NCBI RefSeq assembly: GCF_000712075.1
Contig: NZ_JONW01000005.1
Span: 191,001 to 255,000 of the forward strand
Direction of reading: 5' to 3'
DNA length: 64,000 nt
From: Caulobacter sp. UNC358MFTsu5.1
GTDB taxonomy: Bacteria > Pseudomonadota > Alphaproteobacteria > Caulobacterales > Caulobacteraceae
Below are positions 58,504-64,000 of this stretch, one piece after another (the stretch's first letter is position 1; each line of letters begins with the position of its first letter). The translations under genes and the position numbers were made by a program. Under the pieces are notes generated by a model, which worked only from the letters and a program-made list of their open reading frames with translations, did no database searches and was not told where the DNA came from.

Positions 58504-58893
58504 ATGCCTGCGCCACGACCTACGATCGCCAACGCCAGACGGCTTCGCAAAGAGATGTCCCTGCCGGAACTGATGCTGTGGAACGCCATCCGGCGAGGAC
58601 AGCTGGATGGCTTGAAGTTTCGACGCCAGCATCCGATCGGACCGTACGTGCTGGACTTCTTCTGTCCGGCGCACCGGCTGGCGGTCGAGGTCGACGGCGC
58701 GGAGCACTACGCCGAAGATCGTTCAGAGAAGGACGCGGCGCGGGATCGTTGGCTGGCGCGACAGGGAATCATGACCCTGCGCCTTCCGGCGAGCGGGGTG
58801 CTCAACTCCCTCGACGGCGCGCTGATGGCCATCCGTGAGCAGCTCACCCACTTGCCCCCACCTGGCGGCTTCGCCGCCTGTCCGCCCCCGTAG
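58504..58893 (+). CDS. DUF559-family endonuclease-like protein
   Basis: This 129-residue protein starts at ATG 58504 (an in-frame GTG at 58495 is too close to the ribosome site). The DUF559 fold, related to very-short-patch repair nucleases, is clear: ARRLRKEMSLPELMLWNAIR, then GLKFRRQHPIGPYVLDFFCP and HRLAVEVDGAEHYAEDRSEK with the D ... E-x-D catalytic pattern. The last ~15 residues (THLPPPGGFAACPP) and the stop codon come from the adjoining P1 element. It lies between g2 and g3 on the opposite strand. Confidence 0.85.
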   Translation: MPAPRPTIANARRLRKEMSLPELMLWNAIRRGQLDGLKFRRQHPIGPYVLDFFCPAHRLAVEVDGAEHYAEDRSEKDAARDRWLARQGIMTLRLPASGVLNSLDGALMAIREQLTHLPPPGGFAACPPP

Positions 58894-58962
58894 GGGGCGG
58901 AGCCTCGCGCTCTTCCCCCTATGGGGGAAGACGACCGCGAAGCGGTCCGTAGGGGGCAAGTG
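58849..58962 (-). repeat. Palindromic element P1, inverted copy
   Basis: This is a full copy in inverted orientation relative to the copies at 57098 and 58434. Its first ~45 bp encode the C-terminus and stop of the DUF559 protein. Confidence 0.85.
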
Positions 58963-59003
58963 TTCGGTGCAGGGCGACAGAAGAGTAACATCGCACCGGC
59001 GAT

Positions 59004-59056
59004 CACTTGCCCCCTCCGCGCCTTCGGCGCTCCTCCCCCGGAGGGGGAAGAGCCTC
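59004..59056 (+). repeat. Palindromic element P1, left half only
   Basis: This half copy (CACTTGCCCCCTCCGCG to GGGGGAAGAGCCTC) runs into the stop codon of g2. GCGCCTTCGGCGC replaces the usual GACCGC stem. Confidence 0.75.
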
Positions 59057-60383
59057 ACAACACCGACAACCGCGGCCGTCGCCCCACCCCCAGCATCAGA
59101 TCGCTCACCGCCCAGACCAGCGCATCCGCCCGGTCCGGGCTGTGGTCCAGGTCGCCGGAGCCCAGGGCCATCAGTTCCTCCTCCAGGGCGACGAACGCCC
59201 CGCAGTGGACCACCCTGCCCTGTTCGTACAAGGCCGCCACCGGCTCGGCCCTCGCCCGTTTGCCGGTCGAGGCCTTGACCAGTTTCACCGGGCACGGCGG
59301 CCCCGCCTGGGCCAGGACCGAGCGGACCATGTCGCCGCCCTGGTTGGCCTCGGCCACCAGGGCGTCGGCCGACCAGGCGACGGCGGCCTCGACCGCGCGG
59401 CGGGCCCAGGCGTTGGGCGACAGGCCGCGGGCGGTGCGGTCCTCGAGCACGAAGGCTCTTCCGTCAAAGCGTCCGCAGACCACGATCCCGCAGGCGTCGC
59501 CGCCCGCCGTGGCCGGCGGATCGACGGCCACGACCACGCGCTCGAAGGCGGCCGGCGGCGCGCCCCGGCAGCGGGCCAGGTCCTCGGCGCGGAACAGGCC
59601 GCCCTCGCCCTCGACGATCAATCCATCCAATTCCTGCGCGGCAAGCCGCGTGCCGCCGTAGAGGCCCTGCAGCGTCGACAGGAAGGCCGGCGCCAGGTGG
59701 GCGGCGTTCGCCGAGGTCGGGGCCCGGGTGTCGACCGTGCCCGGCTCGGCGATCAGATTGCGCAGGGCGCGGATCGGGCGGGGCGTGGTGGTGACCACCA
59801 GGCGCGGATCGGTCCCCAGGCGCAGGCCGAAACGCAGCATGGCCAGGGTCTCGGCGGGTTTCGGCCAGGCGCAGAACTCGTCGGCCCAGGCGGCGTGGAA
59901 CTGCGGCCCGCGCAGGGCGTCGGGGTCCTCGGCGGAGAAGGCCTGGGCGACGGCGCCCGACTTGAACACCAGCCGCCGGCGGCTGACCTCCCAACGGGGG
60001 CGCTCACCGGGGAGGTACAGACTCTTGATGCCCGAAGGGCCCTCGATCATCACCTCGCGCACGTCGTGGAAGGTGGGCCCGACGAGCGCGAGGCTGCCTT
60101 GGCGTTCGGCCTGCTCTTTGATCCAGGCGGCGCCGGCGAAGGTCTTGCCGGCGCCCCGACCGCCCAGGAACAGCCAGGTGGTCCAGGGGTCAGACGGGGG
60201 AGTCTGATGCGGCGCCCGCGCTCGCCGCGCCCGCAACGCCGTCAAGCAGCGCATCACCAGCTTCCACGGCGCCAGCTCCGTCCAGAGATTTAGATTCTCG
60301 GGCTCCTTCAACAACGCCCAGTCGGCGTCGGATCTCGGCTCGAACTTGCTCCACCCGCTCGGGGGTTCGACCAGTGTCGTCAT
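59055..60383 (-). CDS. GTA g2-type large terminase
   Basis: This 442-residue packaging motor has Walker A at residues 74-81 (LGGRGAGKT), a DExx-type Walker B in FHAAWADEFCAWPKPAET, and an RNase-H-like nuclease domain with Asp in VVAVDPPATAGGDACG and in HSPDRADALVWAVSDL. GTA terminases package random host DNA headfully. The ATG at 60383 has GAGGAG ten bases upstream and overlaps g1 by 194 bp; a later ATG at 60254 would keep the whole ATPase. Confidence 0.94.
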   Translation of the reverse strand: MTTLVEPPSGWSKFEPRSDADWALLKEPENLNLWTELAPWKLVMRCLTALRARRARAPHQTPPSDPWTTWLFLGGRGAGKTFAGAAWIKEQAERQGSLALVGPTFHDVREVMIEGPSGIKSLYLPGERPRWEVSRRRLVFKSGAVAQAFSAEDPDALRGPQFHAAWADEFCAWPKPAETLAMLRFGLRLGTDPRLVVTTTPRPIRALRNLIAEPGTVDTRAPTSANAAHLAPAFLSTLQGLYGGTRLAAQELDGLIVEGEGGLFRAEDLARCRGAPPAAFERVVVAVDPPATAGGDACGIVVCGRFDGRAFVLEDRTARGLSPNAWARRAVEAAVAWSADALVAEANQGGDMVRSVLAQAGPPCPVKLVKASTGKRARAEPVAALYEQGRVVHCGAFVALEEELMALGSGDLDHSPDRADALVWAVSDLMLGVGRRPRLSVL

Positions 60384-60669
60384 CCATTTCCATCTCCTCG
60401 GGGGTCTCGGCCTGGTTCTCGTTGGCGGCCGGGACCTTCAGCCCCACCGCCTCGGCGGCCTTGGCCCGGGCCGCGACATCGGCCACGCCCTTGCGGCTGG
60501 CCGACAGGGCGCCGCTGACACGGCGGCTGGCCAGGCCGGAGCCGGCGATCAGCGCGTTGAGTTCGGCCTTGGAGCACGCGGGCGCGTCGGTCTTGATCCG
60601 ATCGACGTTGAAGGCCTGCAGGTCCGCCAACACGGCGTCGCTGTTTCTGATGCTGTGTTCGGGGCTCAT
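60190..60669 (-). CDS. GTA g1-type small terminase-like protein
   Basis: This 159-residue protein starts at ATG 60669 (GAGAAG upstream) and is the first gene of the cluster. The first 100 residues (DAVLADLQAFNVDRIKTDAP, then KAELNALIAGSGLASRRVSG and AAEAVGLKVPAANENQ) match the divergent g1 small terminase family. The C-terminal part is acidic and disordered and lies in the 194-bp overlap with g2. A TTGAAC at 60739-60744 (minus strand) with a nearby TATCAG could be promoter boxes, with non-ideal spacing. Confidence 0.75.
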   Translation of the reverse strand: MSPEHSIRNSDAVLADLQAFNVDRIKTDAPACSKAELNALIAGSGLASRRVSGALSASRKGVADVAARAKAAEAVGLKVPAANENQAETPEEMEMDDDTGRTPERVEQVRAEIRRRLGVVEGARESKSLDGAGAVEAGDALLDGVAGAASAGAASDSPV

Positions 60670-60881
60670 CTCGCTTCTCCCGGCCATGACACAAAGGTAC
60701 GGGAGCAGCGAGCGCCGCTGATAACTTAGGTCGAAAAAGTTCAAGGCCTTGATTTCGCTTAAGATCGATCGCTATCCGCCGAGCATCGACGACGCTCCAT
60801 CCCCGTCAGGCCGGCCCCGGAACGCCATCCGCCGCGGTCGGCGCGCTTTCCCGGCCGTCCGCGAGGCAGTAGCTAGGCCGT

Positions 60882-61625
60882 ATGACCGAACCCCAAGTCG
60901 ATGAAGGCGACCTGATCTTCCAGAAGATCGCGGGCGTCGTCCTGGCCGCGATCCTGACCGTCGGCGGCGTCGCCGCGATCGGGTGGGCCGACGCCTCCGT
61001 CGAGCCGCGCATGGAAGCCTTCGCCCGGGCGGCGCCCGGGATGATCTTCTGGTGGCGGGAAGACGTGGGCTGGCCCCTGGTGCTGGGCATGGCGCTGCTG
61101 CTCACGCCCCTCGTCGTGGTGCCCGGCGCCTTCGGCCTCCGGTTCCGCCAGTTCCTGCCGACCTTGCGCCCCCGCTGGCGCGTCGCCCTGGTGCTGGGGC
61201 TCGCCGTCCTGATCGGCGGCGACGCCGCGGTCTATCGCTGGCTCGGCGGGCGCGACGTCGGCGTGGCGACGATCGACGGCGTCCAGTGGCTTCGCGACGG
61301 CGCGCCCCACGATCAATGGCGCTGGGAGCAGGCGGTCGAGATCACCGGCGGGTGCTCGACCTCCCGCCGCAACGCCGGATCCGAGCCCCACTACGGCGTG
61401 GCGTATCTCGTCGCCTTTCCGGGAAAGCGGGAAGCCCGGCTGTCGTTCAGGATGGCGGACCCCGCGACCTGGACCGCGGCCCTGCGGCCCATCGACGACA
61501 AGCTGACCGCCGCCGGCGTGAAGCGGTCAATGGACGGCGACGCCGAATGCCTCGCGCACTACCAGGCGGGGATGCTCGAGGACGATGGGCGGGCCTTCCA
61601 GCATGTCCTGAGGCCGGCCGACTGA
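60882..61625 (+). CDS. Membrane protein of unknown function
   Basis: This 247-residue protein has three hydrophobic helices near residues 16-35 (IAGVVLAAILTVGGVAAIGW), 62-83 (WPLVLGMALLLTPLVVVPG) and 98-115 (VALVLGLAVLIGGDAAVY). The periplasmic C-terminus contains two cysteines (ITGGCSTSRRNAG, DAECLAHYQAG) and ends with RPAD. It is divergent from the GTA cluster and marks its left boundary. No family is recognised. Confidence 0.7.
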   Translation: MTEPQVDEGDLIFQKIAGVVLAAILTVGGVAAIGWADASVEPRMEAFARAAPGMIFWWREDVGWPLVLGMALLLTPLVVVPGAFGLRFRQFLPTLRPRWRVALVLGLAVLIGGDAAVYRWLGGRDVGVATIDGVQWLRDGAPHDQWRWEQAVEITGGCSTSRRNAGSEPHYGVAYLVAFPGKREARLSFRMADPATWTAALRPIDDKLTAAGVKRSMDGDAECLAHYQAGMLEDDGRAFQHVLRPAD

Positions 61626-61701
61626 CGGCCCGACCGCCGGTCCTGGGCCGCGCACGACGGGACTTTGGAAGCCCCTGCAGAATTTCAATCACCGCCCGGG
61701 G

Positions 61702-61730
61702 GTGACATCCGCCGAACTTGCCCCTACCTT
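61702..61730 (+). promoter_or_regulatory. Possible aroG leader promoter
   Basis: GTGACA (61702-61707) and TACCTT (61725-61730) are spaced 17 bp. Initiation would fall near 61737, exactly at the leader-peptide ATG, so the leader mRNA may be leaderless, as is known for the trp leader of Sinorhizobium. This is inferred from spacing only. Confidence 0.4.
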
Positions 61731-61736
61731 GGCCCC

Positions 61737-61820
61737 ATGATCCTCGCCGCCCAGCAACAGCTGTTTTGGTATTTTAGCTATCCGACGCCTCTGGCGCCGG
61801 GAGGGGATCGTTCGGCCTGA
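61737..61820 (+). CDS. Leader peptide of the aroG attenuator
   Basis: This 27-codon frame encodes MILAAQQQLFWYFSYPTPLA followed by PGGDRSA and TGA. Six codons in a row (F-W-Y-F-S-Y) include all three aromatic amino acids, the end products of the pathway whose first enzyme is encoded downstream. Ribosome stalling at these codons under aromatic starvation would change RNA folding and prevent formation of the terminator at 61849. No ribosome site is obvious. Confidence 0.82.
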   Translation: MILAAQQQLFWYFSYPTPLAPGGDRSA

Positions 61821-61848
61821 GATCAGGCTCTTTAGAACACCTTTCACC

Positions 61849-61879
61849 AGCCGCCAGGGGTTCCCCGGGCGGCTTTTTT
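61849..61879 (+). terminator. Attenuator terminator of aroG
   Basis: AGCCGCCAGGGG (61849-61860) pairs with CCCCGGGCGGCT (61863-61874), one mismatch, loop TT, followed by TTTTTT (61874-61879). It lies 28 bp after the leader stop and 40 bp before the aroG start. This is the classic position for a transcription attenuator. Confidence 0.88.
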
Positions 61880-61919
61880 GATGGCCGCCGGACCTCCCAG
61901 ACTTCCAGGAGTTACCGCC

Positions 61920-63032
61920 GTGCCTTCCTCGACCGCCGCCGCCAATATCGCCCAAAATCTCGCAGCACTCCCCGTCCCCACCGACGACCTGCGGATCAAA
62001 CAGCTCCAGACCCTCAGTCCGCCCGCCCAGGTGATCGGCGAGGCCCCCGCCAGCTCGTCGGTGGCCGAGGTGGTGGGCGACGCCCGCGCCGCCGTCCACC
62101 GCATCCTGCACGGCCAGGACGACCGGCTGGTGGTGGTGATCGGGCCGTGCTCGATCCACGACCCCAAGGCCGCCCTCGACTACGCCCAGCGCCTGGCGGC
62201 CGAGCGCGAGCGCCACGCCGGCGAGCTGGAGGTGATCATGCGGGTCTATTTCGAGAAGCCCCGCACCACGGTCGGCTGGAAGGGCCTGATCAACGACCCG
62301 GGCCTGGACGGCGGCTTCCGGATCAACGAGGGCCTGCGGCTGGCGCGGCGGGTGCTGCTGGACGTCAGCGCCCAGGGCCTGCCGGCGGCCTGCGAATTCC
62401 TGGACGTGACGACGCCCCAGTACATCGCCGACCTGGTGGCCTGGGGCGCGATCGGGGCCCGCACCACCGAGAGCCAGATCCACCGCGAGATGGCCTCGGG
62501 CCTGTCGTGCCCGGTGGGCTTCAAGAACGGCACCAACGGCGACGTGAAGGTGGCCGTGGACGCGGTGACGGCGGCGGCCCAGCCGCACCATTTCCTGGCC
62601 GTGACCAAGGAGGGCCGCGCGGCCATCGCCACCACCACCGGCAACGAGGACGGCCACGTGGTGCTGCGCGGCGGCAAGGCCCCCAACTACGACGCCGCCA
62701 GCGTCGCGGCGGCGGCTGAAGCGCTGACCAAGGCGGGCCTGCCGGCGCGTCTGATGGTCGACGCCAGCCACGCCAACAGCGGCAAGAACCACGAGAACCA
62801 GCCGGCCGTGGTGGCCGACATCGCCGCCCAGGTGGCGACCGGCGCCGCGCCGATCATGGGCGTGATGATCGAGAGCAACCTGGTCGCCGGCCGCCAGGAC
62901 ATCGTCCCCGGCCAGCCGCTGGTCTACGGCCAGTCGGTCACCGACGCCTGCGTCGATTGGGAGACCTCGGTGCGGATGCTGGACGCCCTGGCCGCGGCGG
63001 TGAAGGCGGGCCGGGCGGGGCGGGCCGGCTAG
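61920..63032 (+). CDS. aroG: DAHP synthase (class I, AroG type)
   Basis: This 370-residue enzyme condenses phosphoenolpyruvate and erythrose 4-phosphate, the first step of aromatic amino-acid synthesis. It starts at GTG 61920 with CAGGAG eight bases upstream. Class I motifs are VVVIGPCSIHDPKAALDYA, then EVIMRVYFEKPRTTVGWKGL and INDPGLDGGFRINEGL, with VGFKNGTNGDVKVAVDA and DASHANSGKNHENQP. It resembles E. coli AroF/G/H in length. It is preceded by a leader-peptide attenuator and followed by a convergent gene overlapping by four bases. Confidence 0.95.
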   Translation: MPSSTAAANIAQNLAALPVPTDDLRIKQLQTLSPPAQVIGEAPASSSVAEVVGDARAAVHRILHGQDDRLVVVIGPCSIHDPKAALDYAQRLAAERERHAGELEVIMRVYFEKPRTTVGWKGLINDPGLDGGFRINEGLRLARRVLLDVSAQGLPAACEFLDVTTPQYIADLVAWGAIGARTTESQIHREMASGLSCPVGFKNGTNGDVKVAVDAVTAAAQPHHFLAVTKEGRAAIATTTGNEDGHVVLRGGKAPNYDAASVAAAAEALTKAGLPARLMVDASHANSGKNHENQPAVVADIAAQVATGAAPIMGVMIESNLVAGRQDIVPGQPLVYGQSVTDACVDWETSVRMLDALAAAVKAGRAGRAG

Positions 63033-63643
63033 AACGGCTTCACGCAGGTGATCCCGGCGCGGGCGTTCATGTCGTTGCCCATGCCGTCCACGTCGCCGGC
63101 CAGGCGGGCCCGGCAGCCCTTGCTGGGCCGGCGCGACAGGAACGGCTCAGGGTTCTTGGCGTAGCGGCCGGTCAGGTCCAGGTTCAGGCGCGGGTTGGCC
63201 GGGGCGGCGTCCGCCCAGCGCCGGGCCTCGCAGTCCTCGCGCTCGCGGCGGGTCAGGTCGGCCCGCGCGCAGCCGCCCAGGCCTCGCAGGACCGGCGCCG
63301 GCCCCTGCGCTGGCGCGGGCTCCGGCCGGGAGTCGCCCATCGTGAAGGGCGCCACGTCGCCGGGCGGCGGGGACGCCGCCGCCTGGACCTCCGGCTCGGG
63401 CCTGGTCCGGGCCCGGGCGGCGCGATCCTCCGGCGCCGACGGACGGGCCCGGTCGCGGCGGGGCGTGCCCGGAGAGGCGGGCGGGACCAGCGAGGCCTGG
63501 ATGACGGGGGGTTCGACAAGCGCCGGCTCGGTTCGCGACGCGTAGCGCACCAGCAGGACGAGCAGGACCCCATGGAAGACGGCCGACACGGCGATCGCGG
63601 CCGTGCGCACGCCGCCGGCCCGTGTCTTCCCCCGTCCGGCCAT
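63029..63643 (-). CDS. TonB-like single-pass membrane protein of unknown function
   Basis: This 204-residue protein starts at ATG 63643. One helix (AAIAVSAVFHGVLLVLLVRY, about residues 14-33) is followed by a long Pro/Arg/Glu-rich linker (SAPEDRAARARTRPEPEVQA), a layout of TonB/TolA-like proteins. The C-terminal domain has four cysteines (GGCARADLTRREREDCEARR, SKGCRARLAGDVDG, GITCVKPF) and is probably periplasmic. No TonB box-binding signature is seen, so an energy-transducing role is unlikely. Function unknown. Confidence 0.7.
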   Translation of the reverse strand: MAGRGKTRAGGVRTAAIAVSAVFHGVLLVLLVRYASRTEPALVEPPVIQASLVPPASPGTPRRDRARPSAPEDRAARARTRPEPEVQAAASPPPGDVAPFTMGDSRPEPAPAQGPAPVLRGLGGCARADLTRREREDCEARRWADAAPANPRLNLDLTGRYAKNPEPFLSRRPSKGCRARLAGDVDGMGNDMNARAGITCVKPF

Positions 63644-63738
63644 GCCGCCCCGTCCTCCCAAGACGGCGGGTACTGCGCCCTGGATTGCGGACTGAAGTGT
63701 GGCCGAGCTTGGACCTCTTCGAGGCCTCGAACGCCGTC

Positions 63739-63844
63739 GTCATCCCGGAAAGCGCGCAGCGCTTGTCCGGGACCCAGGTGAACCGCACCGCGCCAGCCCA
63801 GTCCCCTGGGTCCCGGACAGCCCCTGCGGGGCTTCCGGGATGAC
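63739..63844. repeat. Palindromic intergenic element, family P2
   Basis: GTCATCCCGGAAAGCGCGCAGCGC at the left pairs with the right end GGGGCTTCCGGGATGAC; inside are GGGACCCAGG and CCTGGGTCCC. It closely resembles the copy at 18352 in inverted order. Confidence 0.83.
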
Positions 63845-63936
63845 AACGTGAGGGGAGGCGGCGGAAAATCCGCTCCCTCTGTCGGCTCCGACCGACCTGC
63901 CCCGTCCTAGCTCCGAACACCGAAACGGAGCCCGCC

Positions 63937-64000
63937 ATGTCGTTCCAAGGCTATCTCGACACCATCCAGGCCAAGACCGGCCTCGACGCCGACGGGCTGA
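63937..64000 (+). CDS. DUF4287-type protein, N-terminal part
   Basis: The frame starts at ATG 63937 and runs out of the window after 21 codons. It reads SFQGYLDTIQAKTGLDADG, which matches the start of DUF4287 proteins (often fused to DUF5655). Only the first helix pair is present, so the full architecture cannot be judged. Confidence 0.7.
   Translation, partial: MSFQGYLDTIQAKTGLDADGL

Noticed and set aside
1..64000. tRNA or rRNA genes, integrase or transposase
   Set aside because: None could be recognised on either strand, although the island edges were examined for them.

Overview
This window looks like chromosomal DNA of a Caulobacter-type alphaproteobacterium. It is GC-rich, with the rare exception of a few AT-richer patches. 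It carries a TonB-dependent-receptor remnant, a cycHJKL-type cytochrome c maturation operon followed by degP, msrPQ, glnE, a PhoP/PhoQ-like pair and, most tellingly, a complete gene transfer agent (GTA) structural cluster of the RcGTA/CbGTA kind. No tRNA, rRNA, transposase, integrase or CRISPR array was seen.

Left region (1 to about 14.2 kb) is accessory DNA. At 0.1-2.8 kb there are small regulators typical of degraded integrative elements: an XRE-like protein, DUF6499/DUF2285 proteins and an AlpA-like helix-turn-helix protein. Next comes a polymorphic-toxin island bounded by two broken genes: the 3' end of a TonB-dependent receptor (2938-3303) and the 3' end of radC (14058-14225). Its core is a 1401-residue secreted RHS/YD-repeat protein with a small secreted protein directly downstream. 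Around it are short unrelated orphan genes, which are candidate immunity genes, separated by four copies of a ~170-bp repeat and two copies of a ~130-bp hairpin repeat.

Middle region (14.2-43 kb) is core chromosome: a Sel1 protein, an RcnB-like protein, an M19 dipeptidase, two LprI-like proteins, msrQ-msrP, glnE, a BlaI/M56 pair, a two-component system with a ParDE-like pair inserted between its two genes, degP, ccmH-F-E-I, a PepSY/response-regulator/sensor-kinase operon, an ankyrin protein and a DnaJ-like chaperone.

Right region (43-60.7 kb) is the GTA cluster on the minus strand, in the order g1, g2, g3, g3.5, g4, g5, g6, g8, g9, g10, g10.1, g11, g12, g13, g14, g15. Every frame is open. 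The cluster is interrupted by opposite-strand cargo: a DUF559 endonuclease between g2 and g3, three small genes between g4 and g5, and a tandem array of four DUF805 membrane-protein genes between g11 and g12. Several gaps hold palindromic intergenic elements. One such element lies in frame inside the coding sequence of g14, so a ~36-residue element-encoded segment is predicted in the tail peptidase.

The window ends with aroG (DAHP synthase). It is preceded by an attenuator whose 27-residue leader peptide contains Phe, Trp and Tyr codons in one cluster. After it come a TonB-like anchored protein and the start of a DUF4287-type gene. Assignments rest on reading motifs and gene order; no database search was run.
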